A stretch of DNA of 64,000 nucleotides from JBDRLU01 sp043812795 (GCA_043812795.1 JBDRLU010000069.1:45045-109044); one strand, 5' to 3'; shown: positions 1 to 8,176, counted from the stretch's first letter. Numbers and translations: made by a program. Notes: generated from the sequence alone by a model not told the origin.

Positions 1-49
1 CGCAGTCCATGGGCTTTGGTAAAAAGTTGGTAAAAAGTAGGTAAAGTGA

Positions 50-154
50 ACCCAGCAGGTAACCTATCCAGGAACCATCGCCGAGGATTATCCCCATTCC
101 GCCAAGGACGTAATGGGCCACCGTAGTGCCATTGTAAATCAGTACACGGGATGA
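50..154 (+). pseudogene. Possible C-terminal remnant of a tyrosine recombinase (integrase)
   Basis: A short open stretch with no start codon follows an in-frame TGA at 47-49 and ends in TGA at 152-154. Its last residues read DVMGHRSAIVNQYTG. This resembles the end of tyrosine integrases, where a Gly-His pair precedes the catalytic tyrosine by about nine residues. Here the His-Tyr spacing is eight, so the match is imperfect. No arginine boxes or upstream domain are visible. The call is a weak inference: it may be a decayed integrase or chance. Confidence 0.28.
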
Positions 155-634
155 TGGATACCGGGTATATAAGTTCCTTTTCTCCCCTGATGTCATTTTT
201 CCCCGACGGACGATATTTAATCTGCAACGAGTGTTGCTCTATCGCCAATTCTACTCCGAGGCTAAGTATTAACGCAATGGCAGGTCTTCCCTTAACCAAG
301 GAACACTAGCTAGCGCGAAATTCTGGTACAAGAAGCTAGATTCGGCTATATGTTTACGGGTGGGTGGTGAACCGATGGGTTCCATAGATAGAACTGCCCA
401 ATCGGTCTTCAAAGCCGTATTAGCTTTCGTCCAGAGCTAGCCATGGCCCCTTTCCGTGGTCTTGCCTGATTGTAGTACTAGTAAGCAGATACTTTGTAGC
501 CCACAACCATTGACTAATCCGTATGATACCCCATATCTACACAAAAGGAATAGCGGGACCACAGGATGACTGACGCCAGTGACGGGAGAGGGCCTCACAT
601 GATGGCCGAGTGTAACTTCTCCGAACATTACTCA
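155..634. other. Gene-poor stretch with no recognisable feature
   Basis: No reading frame here has a convincing start signal or recognisable product. A 63-codon frame on the minus strand (437-628) lacks a Shine-Dalgarno sequence and has no family resemblance. The stretch may be decayed DNA next to the integrase-like remnant. Confidence 0.4.
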
Positions 635-663
635 TTGATATTGTATATAATATCTAGTATAAT
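635..663 (+). promoter_or_regulatory. Sigma70-type promoter for the winged-helix gene
   Basis: TTGATA at 635-640 and TATAAT at 658-663 are separated by exactly 17 bases, within a very AT-rich stretch. The next gene starts at 791, so the leader would be about 120 nt. A second TATAAT at 646-651 has no matching -35 element. Confidence 0.6.
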
Positions 664-790
664 ATATCTAGAAGTAACATTCTAGTAATACCTATCCAGT
701 AACGCTACACTTGAAATACTGCAAATAGGCAGGTAGTTTTATCAACGGGATTTTGGAAGTTCAAATGTGTAGAAGGAGATCAACAAGGAA

Positions 791-1126
791 GTGAGAGAGT
801 GGAGTCTGATTACAAATCATGGGCTTGTATTGGCTGCAATATCAAGGGATTCAAAGCAGACTATCAGAGAAATAGGTGATGCTGCTGGTATTACGGAGCG
901 AACGGCATACGGGATTGTTGTAGATCTCGAGGAGGCAGGATATATCAAAAGAATCAAGGTTGGCACACGTAACACGTACGCGATAAACCCTGACATGCCG
1001 GTCGTGAGTAGACTGAGCGATGCTTCCGTGGGAGACCTGCTTGCATTGTTTGGCCGGCAACCTCGGAAAGGAACGAAGAGTACCAAGACCTTGCGAGGGT
1101 CAATGTCTGACGTTGGTATGCACTAA
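791..1126 (+). CDS. Winged helix-turn-helix transcriptional regulator
   Basis: This 111-residue protein has a small MarR/ArsR-like DNA-binding fold. Residues about 8-70 show a leading helix, the helix-turn-helix (IREIGDAAGITERTAYGIV), then a wing ending in a basic Lys-Arg strand. The C-terminal 40 residues are polar and unassigned, with no metal-binding cysteines or ligand domain. It starts with GTG, and AAGGAG lies 12 bases upstream at 773-778, which is slightly far. It stands alone downstream of a good promoter and may regulate itself. Its target is unknown. The fold is confident, the function is not. Confidence 0.7.
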   Translation: MREWSLITNHGLVLAAISRDSKQTIREIGDAAGITERTAYGIVVDLEEAGYIKRIKVGTRNTYAINPDMPVVSRLSDASVGDLLALFGRQPRKGTKSTKTLRGSMSDVGMH

Positions 1127-1195
1127 TCTGAACCCCAAAAATCAGTCCGCTTTAATGTTAGACTGATGTGTAAACTCAGTTCGAAGGAGAAAACA

Positions 1196-1846
1196 ATGAA
1201 GCAAATAGAGCTACAGGCCGACAATCGTAATAGTGTGGGTAAAGGAGTGAAGTCCTTGCGCCTCCAAGGAATTACGCCAGTGCATCTTTTTGGTCATGAC
1301 CTGAAGTCCTTGGCATTGCAGTGTGAAACTGCAAAGCTTGAGCGGTCACTAGCTCAAGCGGGAGAATCCAGGCTTATCGCACTGACAGTAAATAATGAAA
1401 AGATGGCCAGGCCTGTTCTAGTTCGTGAAATTCAGCGGGATGCATTAACAGGCAGATTACTCCATATAGACTTCTATCAGGTCAAGATGGACGAGAATCT
1501 GGAAGTCGAGGTTCCCATTAATTTGGTCGGGGAAGCGCCAGCCCTGGCAACAAAAGATAATACGCTGCTGCAGAGCCTTCAAGTCTTAACTGTTAAATGT
1601 CTCCCGGCAAAAATTCCTGCCAGCTTGGAAGTGAATGTCAGTTCACTTACTGAGACGGGGCAGGCAGTACGGGTAAAAGACATTGCCATTGGCCAGGATA
1701 TTACTGTTCTTACCGACCCGGAGCAGGTGGTTGTGGCGGTCATTGCACGGCTTGAGGAGGAAATTAAAGAGAAAGAGACGGTAGAAGAGGTAGTTAGACC
1801 GCTGGAAGACGTCAAGCAGTCTGAGGAGAAGCCAGAGCAGAAGTAG
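1196..1846 (+). CDS. rplY: 50S ribosomal protein L25 (TL5/Ctc form)
   Basis: L25 binds 5S rRNA in the large ribosomal subunit. This is the long two-domain form (216 residues): an N-terminal 5S-binding beta-barrel up to about residue 90 (opening MKQIELQADNR) and a C-terminal TL5 beta domain (HIDFYQVKMDENLEVEVPI onward). The tail is Glu/Lys-rich, as is common in this family. The ATG at 1196 is chosen over an in-frame ATG at 1166 because GAAGGAGA at 1183-1190 sits just before it. A zinc-ribbon microprotein gene follows 13 bases downstream and may be cotranscribed. Confidence 0.93.
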   Translation: MKQIELQADNRNSVGKGVKSLRLQGITPVHLFGHDLKSLALQCETAKLERSLAQAGESRLIALTVNNEKMARPVLVREIQRDALTGRLLHIDFYQVKMDENLEVEVPINLVGEAPALATKDNTLLQSLQVLTVKCLPAKIPASLEVNVSSLTETGQAVRVKDIAIGQDITVLTDPEQVVVAVIARLEEEIKEKETVEEVVRPLEDVKQSEEKPEQK

Positions 1847-1859
1847 AGGGGATAATACA

Positions 1860-2054
1860 ATGAATTTTCAGGACAAGTCGATCCAGTGTTCCGATTGTGG
1901 GGACACTTTCACTTTCAGCGCTAAGGAACAAGGCCTTTTCGTATCAAGAGGTTATATTAATGAGCCAAAGCGCTGTTCCTGGTGCCGCGCCGCAAGGAAG
2001 ATAGAGCGTCAGGGAGATGGCGACTACGGCCATCGGTCCAGATCCTGGCGGTAG
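1860..2054 (+). CDS. Small zinc-ribbon protein, paralogue of the gene at 4012
   Basis: This 64-residue protein has two CxxC pairs (CSDCG near residue 10 and CSWC near residue 39) separated by a segment with Phe-Thr-Phe and a Gly-Tyr-x-Asn-Glu-Pro-Lys-Arg-Cys motif. This is the pattern of the small 'probable zinc-ribbon domain' family. It ends in a basic tail (RSRSWR) that could touch nucleic acid. It opens MNFQDKSIQCSDCG, nearly the same as the 100-residue protein at 4012, but lacks that protein's second zinc module. An AGAGGGG sequence lies just upstream of the ATG. Its role is unknown. Confidence 0.75.
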   Translation: MNFQDKSIQCSDCGDTFTFSAKEQGLFVSRGYINEPKRCSWCRAARKIERQGDGDYGHRSRSWR

Positions 2055-2186
2055 ATCTGAGCAATATTCCTACCGTGTGTTAAATACATCAAGACACCAA
2101 GACACCATTCGAATCTTTCAACGGTAGACCGGCTCTTGTGGTAGCCGCTTTTGTAATCAGACGTCTGGGAAGCGAGTAAATAAGAC

Positions 2187-3644
2187 ATGGATGATTTCGA
2201 GAAATTGCAGAATCATAATGATCACAAATACGGAGATTCGCCGAAAGAAGATGACGAAGAAAAGCTCTTCTTTGAGGAGATGCTTAAGGAAGAGACGGAA
2301 GCCGAGAAAGTGTTGAAACCAAAGTTAACACCGGGGGAACAGGGTGAACAGGCGGATTTTAATAACCCGATAAGTTTGTACCTCCGACAGATAGGGCTGG
2401 TCCAGCTCCTCACCGCTGCGGACGAAAAGGGGTTGGCAAGGAAAATAGAAGACGGTAAGCTCATCACTGATATTAAACGTAAGTGCTTCGAGAAGCAGGG
2501 GAGAACGCCTTCCGCCGGTGAGGTAGTACTAGCCATCTTGGGAGAGTTGGGGGAAGCCGCCGCGGTCATGCGTATCTGCCAGACGGAGCTTGGTCTACCT
2601 CCGACTGAAGGCTTTAAGAAAGCCATCACCAACGATAAAATGTGCCGCTACAATGATGCTCAGATAGACCAGCATCTCATCCAGACCATCGCTGCCCAGA
2701 CTGAGAAACCGGAAAATGATGTGGAACGTCTTTTTCTTGACCTTACACTTAACATGAACCTACTGCCCAGGGAAGTGATTGCTCTCATTGACGATACGGT
2801 CACTCTGGATGGTGTAGAAAACCTCATCGCAAGCGAGAGTTTCAGGAAAGCTTTAAGCCGTTTTGATGAGCCATTTGGGGCCTATATTAGCGGTATTGTA
2901 AAGGAAGCAGATAGAGCAAAGAGTAAGCTTACTGAGGCCAATCTGAGACTGGTCGTGAGTGTTGCCAAGAAACACGTCGGTGGGGGCATGCCACTTCTTG
3001 ACTTGATTCAGGAGGGGAATATCGGCCTTATCAGGGCGGTTGGCAAATTTGACCACCATCGAGGTTATAAGTTTTCAACTTACGCCATCTGGTGGATACG
3101 CCAAGCCATAACCCGCTCTATTGCCGACAACGCACGTACCATCCGTATCCCGGTACATATGATTGAGACCATTAGAAAACTCTTCAAAACAAGCCGCCGT
3201 CTGACACAAGAATACAAGAGAGAGCCCACCTCACAGGAAATCGGAGAGGAAATGGATATGCCTTCTGAAGAAGTTCAGGGCATCATCAAGCTGGCTCAGC
3301 TACCTCTATCGCTTGAAACACCCGTTGGCAAAGAAGGGGACGCGGTCTTAGGTGATTTCATTGAAGATCCCAATGTCGTTTCTCCGCCCGATTCTGCCTC
3401 TCGACAATTGCTCAAGGAACAGATTGGCGAGGCCTTAGAAACCCTGAGACCTCGGGAAAAGCAAGTACTTCAGCTGCGTTTTGGCTTAGAAGACGGCAGG
3501 GGCCGAACTCTGGAGGAGGTGGGGAAAGTATTCAATGTAACTAGGGAGAGAATTCGCCAAATTGAAGCCAAGGCCATCAGGAAACTGCGTCACCCCAGCC
3601 GGAGCCACAAACTGAGGGACTTCTTGGGAAGCCCAGAAGAATGA
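2187..3644 (+). CDS. rpoD: RNA polymerase primary sigma factor (sigma70/RpoD type)
   Basis: This 485-residue sigma factor directs RNA polymerase to housekeeping promoters. Visible parts are an acidic N-terminus, region 1.2 (NPISLYLRQIG, about residue 52), a non-conserved insert, region 2 from about residue 250 (with YKFSTYAIWWIRQAI and the -10 contact segment), region 3 (about 330-405), and region 4.2 near residue 441 with the helix-turn-helix TLEEVGKVFNVTRERIRQIE. The length and all regions match a group 1 sigma. Promoters in this window fit TTGACA/TATAAT, as expected. The start ATG has only a weak purine-rich upstream signal. Confidence 0.95.
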   Translation: MDDFEKLQNHNDHKYGDSPKEDDEEKLFFEEMLKEETEAEKVLKPKLTPGEQGEQADFNNPISLYLRQIGLVQLLTAADEKGLARKIEDGKLITDIKRKCFEKQGRTPSAGEVVLAILGELGEAAAVMRICQTELGLPPTEGFKKAITNDKMCRYNDAQIDQHLIQTIAAQTEKPENDVERLFLDLTLNMNLLPREVIALIDDTVTLDGVENLIASESFRKALSRFDEPFGAYISGIVKEADRAKSKLTEANLRLVVSVAKKHVGGGMPLLDLIQEGNIGLIRAVGKFDHHRGYKFSTYAIWWIRQAITRSIADNARTIRIPVHMIETIRKLFKTSRRLTQEYKREPTSQEIGEEMDMPSEEVQGIIKLAQLPLSLETPVGKEGDAVLGDFIEDPNVVSPPDSASRQLLKEQIGEALETLRPREKQVLQLRFGLEDGRGRTLEEVGKVFNVTRERIRQIEAKAIRKLRHPSRSHKLRDFLGSPEE

Positions 3645-3720
3645 ACGCAGATTACCTTGCACTTTAGAGGCTTTCGGAGTAAGCGATGACTCGCAAGATA
3701 TTCGGGCAGCCGGCCTAATG

Positions 3721-3802
3721 TGGGGAAGTGGGGACTCGAACCCCAACGCCTTGCGGCACGTGGTCCTAAGCCACGCCTGTCTGCCAATTCCAGCACTCCC
3801 CC
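3721..3802 (-). tRNA. tRNA-Leu (anticodon UAG)
   Basis: The minus strand folds as a class II tRNA of 82 nt. The acceptor stem pairs GGGGGAG (3796-3802) with CTTCCCC (3722-3728). The anticodon stem is CGTGG/CCACG with loop CTTAGGA, giving UAG. A long variable arm (TGCCGCAAGGCG region) and a T arm with GGTTCGAGTCC are visible. The 3' CCA is not encoded. Confidence 0.93.
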
Positions 3803-3871
3803 GGGCCGAACCGCCGTCATATTTTACCATATTGCCTGACTCTTTGTTGCTTAACCGTCTTACAGAGGCTC

Positions 3872-3900
3872 TTGTAAAGCGGACGCTTCGGGTGTATAAT
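3872..3900 (+). promoter_or_regulatory. Sigma70-type promoter for the zinc-ribbon gene at 4012
   Basis: TTGTAA at 3872-3877 and TATAAT at 3895-3900 are spaced by 17 bases. The first gene downstream starts at 4012, giving a leader of about 105 nt that contains the hairpin described at 3967. Confidence 0.7.
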
Positions 3901-3966
3901 GTAATTACAGTTTAAGTTTAGGTTGTTTTGCACTCAAGGCACATTTCCTTCTTGCCCCCTCCAGTG

Positions 3967-4012
3967 TTGGATGGCCAAGGCTCTAACTAAACAGTAAGAG
4001 GAGGTCATCCAA
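3967..4012 (+). promoter_or_regulatory. Potential leader hairpin covering the ribosome-binding site
   Basis: TTGGATGGCC (3967-3976) can pair with GGTCATCCAA (4003-4012), with one G-U pair. The right arm includes the last bases of the GAGGAGG Shine-Dalgarno and the A of the start codon. Such pairing could limit translation until it is opened. The pairing is visible in the sequence; regulation is inferred. Confidence 0.35.
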
Positions 4013-4314
4013 TGAGTTTTCAGGATAAATCACTCCGGTGTTCCGATTGCGGGGTTAGTTTCACTTTTACCGTTGAGGAACAGGAATCCTTTCAGTCCAA
4101 AGGCTATACTAACGAGCCAAAGCGCTGTCCTACCTGCCGCCAGACCCGGAAATCAGAGCGCAACACCGGCGATTCCAAGTACGGTTCCCCCCGTCAGATG
4201 TTTACCGCTACGTGCTCTGAGTGTGGCAAGGACGCCCAGGTACCATTTCAACCCACCAGTGGCCGGCCGGTGTATTGCAGCGATTGCTATCGAAAAGTCA
4301 GACCGGGTAGATAA
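4012..4314 (+). CDS. Zinc-ribbon protein with two zinc modules
   Basis: This 100-residue protein has four CxxC pairs. The first half (CSDCG and CPTC) matches the microprotein at 1860; the second half carries CSECG and CSDC about 17 residues apart, a separate zinc-binding module seen at the C-terminus of small Chloroflexota and deep-branching bacterial proteins. The ends are basic. It starts at ATG with GAGGAGG 8 bases upstream and has its own promoter at 3872. The pair of paralogues brackets rpoD and tRNA-Leu. A nucleic-acid or ribosome-associated role is possible but unproven. Confidence 0.78.
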   Translation: MSFQDKSLRCSDCGVSFTFTVEEQESFQSKGYTNEPKRCPTCRQTRKSERNTGDSKYGSPRQMFTATCSECGKDAQVPFQPTSGRPVYCSDCYRKVRPGR

Positions 4315-4358
4315 CCTATAGTTTAACTTCAGGGACATAACCAGAAAAGGAGGCGGAA

Positions 4359-4484
4359 ATGTACACTGGATTATTTATCTTAGGTGGCCTGTTTGTTGTC
4401 GGTTTTGTCGCACTCGTCGTTTTCAAGGTAAGAATGGGTAAAGCCGAAGTCAACAGATGGAAGTCTATAAATAAAACACAGTAA
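4359..4484 (+). CDS. Single-span membrane microprotein, 41 residues
   Basis: An ATG preceded by AAAGGAGG (4346-4353) opens a 41-codon frame ending at TAA. The protein has one hydrophobic segment (residues about 4-23, rich in Leu, Phe, Val and Gly) followed by a basic cytoplasmic-type tail (Lys-Val-Arg-Met-Gly-Lys). It lies 44 bases after the zinc-ribbon gene and is probably cotranscribed with it. The perfect Shine-Dalgarno is the main support; no family is recognised. Confidence 0.55.
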   Translation: MYTGLFILGGLFVVGFVALVVFKVRMGKAEVNRWKSINKTQ

Positions 4485-4610
4485 GGCGTAGGCCATATCG
4501 CCCGTAGCCCGGCAGAAGTTTTCTTCCGGCGATTTCCATTCTCCTTTACCAAACCTGCCTGCCCGTGATATATAATGAGGTGATTGGTTCAATGAAGGGA
4601 AGGTGAAGGT

Positions 4611-4826
4611 ATGTTTATTGGTCTCGTACTGGTGGCGGTCGGCGTAATCGCTATTCTGGTCCAGACCGGCATATTGACCGGTTCCGTCTGGAGCTATACG
4701 TGGCCGATAATCCTTATTATTCTGGGGCTGCTTTTCATCACCCGGCGCTTCGGACGGCGCCAAAGGTGGTACCGCTGGTGGTACCCGCCGGGGTCGGAAG
4801 ACGAGAAGAAAGACAGGACTGGATAG
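4611..4826 (+). CDS. Small two-span membrane protein
   Basis: This 71-residue protein has two transmembrane segments (about residues 2-20 and 27-44), split by a short loop with Trp-Ser-Tyr-Thr-Trp-Pro. A strongly basic aromatic stretch (RRFGRRQRWYRWWYPP) and a charged end follow. The arrangement resembles the N-terminal membrane domain (LiaF/DUF5668-like) of bacterial envelope-stress proteins, without a cytoplasmic domain. GAAGGTGAAGGT precedes the ATG and a TATAAT-like element lies at 4571-4576. The gene converges on the nitroreductase with 9 bases between them. Confidence 0.6.
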   Translation: MFIGLVLVAVGVIAILVQTGILTGSVWSYTWPIILIILGLLFITRRFGRRQRWYRWWYPPGSEDEKKDRTG

Positions 4827-4835
4827 TGGACGTCT

Positions 4836-5492
4836 CTATGCCTGTTTTTCGGTACCGGTAACGGGCGACTTGAGAATAATTTCTTCGAGCGGTAGGCGCG
4901 GGCGGGGTGGCGGTATTTTCCCGACTGGATAGCCGACGGGGACAACAGCTACGACTACCAGATTATTCGGCAAACCGAAAAGACGGTTAATCTCGATAGC
5001 ATGGGTAAAACCCCCGACCCAGCATGTCCCCAGCCCCAGGGCCGTCGCCATCAGCACCAGATGCTCGATAGCGATGAAACTGTTGGCCGTCAGCGGCCGT
5101 AGCAACTGGCCGCGTGGTGGCACGGGCAGGGATTCCAGATAGGCACGGTATTCGGCGTCAGCAAAACGGCCCGACCTCTCGGCACCGATGGCCGGCTCAA
5201 GTTCTTCATTCCTTTTCCTTCTCGCTTCCATCGAATACGCGTTAAGGTCGCCGAAACAGACGATAACTACCGGTGCCTCGGTGACAAAGCGCTGGTCAAG
5301 ACAGACGTGACCGAGCTGCCTTTTCAATTCCTTATCCCTCACCACCAGGAAACGCCAGGGCTGCCGGTTACTGCCCGAAGGCGCCAGCCGGGCTGCCTCG
5401 AGCATTTGTTTTATCATTTCTTCGGGGACGTCATCCGGCGCGAATCTACGGATACTGCGCCTCACCTGAATCGCTTCCCATACCGATAACAT
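4836..5492 (-). CDS. Nitroreductase-family FMN oxidoreductase
   Basis: This 218-residue protein belongs to the nitroreductase family, FMN enzymes that use NAD(P)H to reduce nitro compounds, quinones or related substrates. The N-terminus has the family's FMN-phosphate motif RRSIRRF and then APSGSNRQPWRF. The C-terminal half has GLGTCWVGGF, a typical FMN-binding loop, and a final Pro-Val-Gly-Tyr-Pro segment. The ATG at 5492 is preferred because GGGAGG lies seven bases upstream; a further in-frame start at 5537 has no such signal. It has its own promoter. The substrate cannot be predicted. Confidence 0.88.
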   Translation of the reverse strand: MLSVWEAIQVRRSIRRFAPDDVPEEMIKQMLEAARLAPSGSNRQPWRFLVVRDKELKRQLGHVCLDQRFVTEAPVVIVCFGDLNAYSMEARRKRNEELEPAIGAERSGRFADAEYRAYLESLPVPPRGQLLRPLTANSFIAIEHLVLMATALGLGTCWVGGFTHAIEINRLFGLPNNLVVVAVVPVGYPVGKIPPPRPRLPLEEIILKSPVTGTEKQA

Positions 5493-5554
5493 ATTTGCCT
5501 CCCGGATTGAATTAGGCCATGCTTTCCACACAGTCATGGCCTTCGTGCACTGAC

Positions 5555-5583
5555 ACTATACCTGTGTCATAATAGTAAGTCAA
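5555..5583 (-). promoter_or_regulatory. Promoter for the nitroreductase gene
   Basis: On the minus strand TTGACT (5578-5583) and TATAGT (5555-5560) are 17 bases apart. The leader to the ATG at 5492 would be about 55 nt. Confidence 0.65.
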
Positions 5584-5712
5584 AAACATCTAAGATTGTT
5601 CCCTGTCTCTTCCCGCTGGAATATGGTCATTCTGCCCATTGACCGCAACTGGACAATCACCTATTATTGACAATTAGTCAGACACTCCGACAAGCGGGAA
5701 ATTGCGGCTCAA

Positions 5713-6942
5713 GTGAAAAGAATAGTTACGGCTGAAATAGTCGTTGTTATCATTATCATGGGACTGAGCGTTCTGTCCCGTAGTATCCTCGACCCAATTA
5801 TACCTCTTTACCTGACCTCAATTGGGATTGCTCCCACGGCGCTGGGCTTGATGCTGGCCGTCGCTATGGTGGGGATGGTGTTCGGTGAGACTACCGGCGG
5901 ATGGATTGCCGATAGGATGGGCATAAGTATCCCGCTTGGGGTAGGTACCTTCGGTTGCGCCCCGATAGTACTTAGTTTTATCTTAACGTCCAATACATTG
6001 CTTATTTTCCTCATTTTCTTCTTATGGGGGGTCATCCGGTCGGCTATTTTCGGGCCCGGCCGCGGCTATATCGGCGGTAACGTACCTCTGACCCAGAAAG
6101 CCACCTTCATGGCGATTTTCTCCACTTCGATGGCGGCTTCCCGGAGCCTCGGTTCTTTCACCAGTGGCTTTATCGTTGATAGGTTGGGATATGACTGGAA
6201 CTTTTACTTCTCTGCTTTCGCCACGTTCCTTGGTGGTGTGGCGGTAGTAATCGGGCTGAAGAAACTACGCCAAAAGAAGGTGCTACCAATCGAAATCCAG
6301 CCTCCCCCCACCCCCCGTGACGTGCCCGAAATCACCGCCTCCAATCATGTATACAACCACTCCTTTATTCTTCAATGCACTATCGCCGCCCTTCGCTTCT
6401 TTGAAATGGGGGTGACCCATGCGTTTCTGCCTTTATTTGCTACGCAGGTCGTCGGGGTAGATGCCATAAAGGTGGGTATCCTCTTTACCGTCAGTGGCTT
6501 AGTTACCGCCGTATTGCTCATTCCAATGGGTAGGCTGGCCGACTGGAGGGGGAAGAAAGTTTTTATCATTGTTGGTCTGCTGCTCTCGGCTATTGCCATG
6601 GCCGGTATTGCCTTGGCCAGAAGCTTTCCCTGGCTCCTGGGGGCGGTCGTCTTGCAGGGTCTCAGCATGGCCATCTTCAGTCCGGCCGCCGTAGCCTTGC
6701 TGTCCGATACCGTGCCGCGCCATCGTCAGGGTACGGCCATGGGTATCTACGGTTCTGCTGAAGATGTCGGGAATATTGTCGGTTCGGCTCTGGGCGGATT
6801 TGTCTGGGTGGCCGGAGGACCGCAGTTGACTTTCCTGACCGGTACCATTGCTTCCGGTCTGGGGGCACTGATTTGCTTCACTTTTATTAAAGAAAAGGTC
6901 ATCAGAAGCCAGCCGCCGTCAACCGGATTGACTAATTCCTAG
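5713..6942 (+). CDS. Major facilitator superfamily transporter
   Basis: This 409-residue integral membrane protein has about twelve hydrophobic spans in two halves joined by a charged loop near residues 185-215. The MFS loop 2-3 signature appears as GGWIADRMG after the second span, and a repeat (GRLADWRGKK) appears in the second half. The pattern fits drug or metabolite exporters of the TetA/MdtG type. Translation starts at GTG 5713 with only a weak upstream signal (GCGGG). The next gene, 70 bases on, is MetE/UroD-like, but a shared function is not established. The substrate is unknown. Confidence 0.87.
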   Translation: MKRIVTAEIVVVIIIMGLSVLSRSILDPIIPLYLTSIGIAPTALGLMLAVAMVGMVFGETTGGWIADRMGISIPLGVGTFGCAPIVLSFILTSNTLLIFLIFFLWGVIRSAIFGPGRGYIGGNVPLTQKATFMAIFSTSMAASRSLGSFTSGFIVDRLGYDWNFYFSAFATFLGGVAVVIGLKKLRQKKVLPIEIQPPPTPRDVPEITASNHVYNHSFILQCTIAALRFFEMGVTHAFLPLFATQVVGVDAIKVGILFTVSGLVTAVLLIPMGRLADWRGKKVFIIVGLLLSAIAMAGIALARSFPWLLGAVVLQGLSMAIFSPAAVALLSDTVPRHRQGTAMGIYGSAEDVGNIVGSALGGFVWVAGGPQLTFLTGTIASGLGALICFTFIKEKVIRSQPPSTGLTNS

Positions 6943-7012
6943 TATCCTGTGATAGCACCATCCGTCAGCAGCAATATGATATGATTAAATCAAGATTAAT
7001 GCTTCAGAAAAA

Positions 7013-8101
7013 ATGAACCTTCAGGCTAACTGTAAAACCATGGCGATGGGTATCATGCCCCACACTGACGTGGAGCAAGCTTTAAACCTGGCGCTCAGCC
7101 TCGATATTCCTTTCTGGCCACAATTGCCCAAGATTGACTTCGGCGAGGATATGTACGCCCAAACATCGCGCAATTTCCCCGGCATCATGGTAGATGTCGA
7201 TAATGAAAAAATCAGCTTCAGTACCGCCAGATTCGAGGAGGAGGTAGCTGATTATTCACAGAACATGGTCAAGCCGGAAACTTTTGCCCTGGATCCCAAC
7301 CACTCCATCACGTACCACAGCTTCCTGTCTCGCGACCTCGGTCGCTATCCGGCTATCCGTGGGCAGATAACCGGGCCGGTCAGTTTCGGTTTCAGAGTCA
7401 CCGATGAAAGCAACCGGCCCATTATTTATAACGATGGCATCAGAGCTCTGCTCTTCGATTTCATCCAGAGAAAAACAAACTTCCAGTGCGGGCAGCTCAA
7501 AGAAAAGAACCCGAACGCCTTTGTCTGGCTCGACGAGCCGGGATTGGGCTGGGTCTTCAGCGGCCTCTCCGGCTACAGTGATATTCAGGCGAAACAGGAC
7601 TACCGGGACCTCGTGGCCGGTCTGGATGGCATCAAAGCGTTACACCTCTGCGCTAATGTCAACCTGCCTTACCTGCTAGACCTGGGGATTGGGCTTCTCT
7701 CTTTTGATGCCTATCAAATAGAACTTATGCCCAAGGGATACGCGAAAGCGGTAGCTGATTTTATTGCTAAAGGTGGTGTTATCGCGTGGGGCATCATCCC
7801 CACTGATTCGGTTCGTCTCTTACAGGAGACACCGGAAACCCTGGTTAAATTACTCTCGGATTACTGGGAAGTAATCTCGCAAAATGCTGGCCTGCCTGTC
7901 GAGCAAATTGCTTCCCAGTCCCTGCTGGCCCCGGCACGGTGTTGCCTGAGAAACATTGGCCGGGTCGGTGCCAGCGATGATGCGAAGGCCTGTGAACGTC
8001 CTGAGCGGAAGGCCGAGGAAGAACTGGTGGAAAAGGCGTTCGATTATCTGAGTGCCGTTTCGGCCATGCTCAAAAATAAGTTTAATTTCAAGAATACATG
8101 A
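7013..8101 (+). CDS. MetE C-terminal-like / UroD-superfamily protein
   Basis: This 362-residue TIM-barrel-type protein is related to the C-terminal half of cobalamin-independent methionine synthase and to uroporphyrinogen decarboxylase. It carries HLC at residues 211-213 and Cys-Cys at 310-311 (LAPARCCLRN), matching the His-x-Cys and later Cys zinc ligands of MetE that bind the thiol substrate. The third (Glu) ligand is not obvious; Asp232 is a candidate. The MetE N-terminal folate domain is missing, as in the short 'core' methionine synthases known from Dehalococcoides and archaea, which take methyl from a corrinoid protein. Methionine synthesis is therefore plausible but another methyl transfer is possible. 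A terminator follows. Confidence 0.7.
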   Translation: MNLQANCKTMAMGIMPHTDVEQALNLALSLDIPFWPQLPKIDFGEDMYAQTSRNFPGIMVDVDNEKISFSTARFEEEVADYSQNMVKPETFALDPNHSITYHSFLSRDLGRYPAIRGQITGPVSFGFRVTDESNRPIIYNDGIRALLFDFIQRKTNFQCGQLKEKNPNAFVWLDEPGLGWVFSGLSGYSDIQAKQDYRDLVAGLDGIKALHLCANVNLPYLLDLGIGLLSFDAYQIELMPKGYAKAVADFIAKGGVIAWGIIPTDSVRLLQETPETLVKLLSDYWEVISQNAGLPVEQIASQSLLAPARCCLRNIGRVGASDDAKACERPERKAEEELVEKAFDYLSAVSAMLKNKFNFKNT

Positions 8102-8146
8102 GGCGTATTACGTCAAATTACTTCGGCGATTGGGGGAATAGGTTTT

Positions 8147-8176
8147 AAGAGAGTCCCGACACGTCGGGACTCTCTT
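8147..8176 (+). terminator. Strong intrinsic terminator
   Basis: AAGAGAGTCCCGAC (8147-8160) and GTCGGGACTCTCTT (8163-8176) form a perfect 14-base-pair stem with a two-base centre, followed by a T-rich run on the plus strand. It ends the MetE/UroD-like transcript and separates it from the convergent tubulin-like gene. Confidence 0.8.

Noticed and set aside
437..628. 63-codon minus-strand reading frame
   Set aside because: No ribosome-binding site, low-complexity Cys/Leu/Val/Gly residues and no family likeness.
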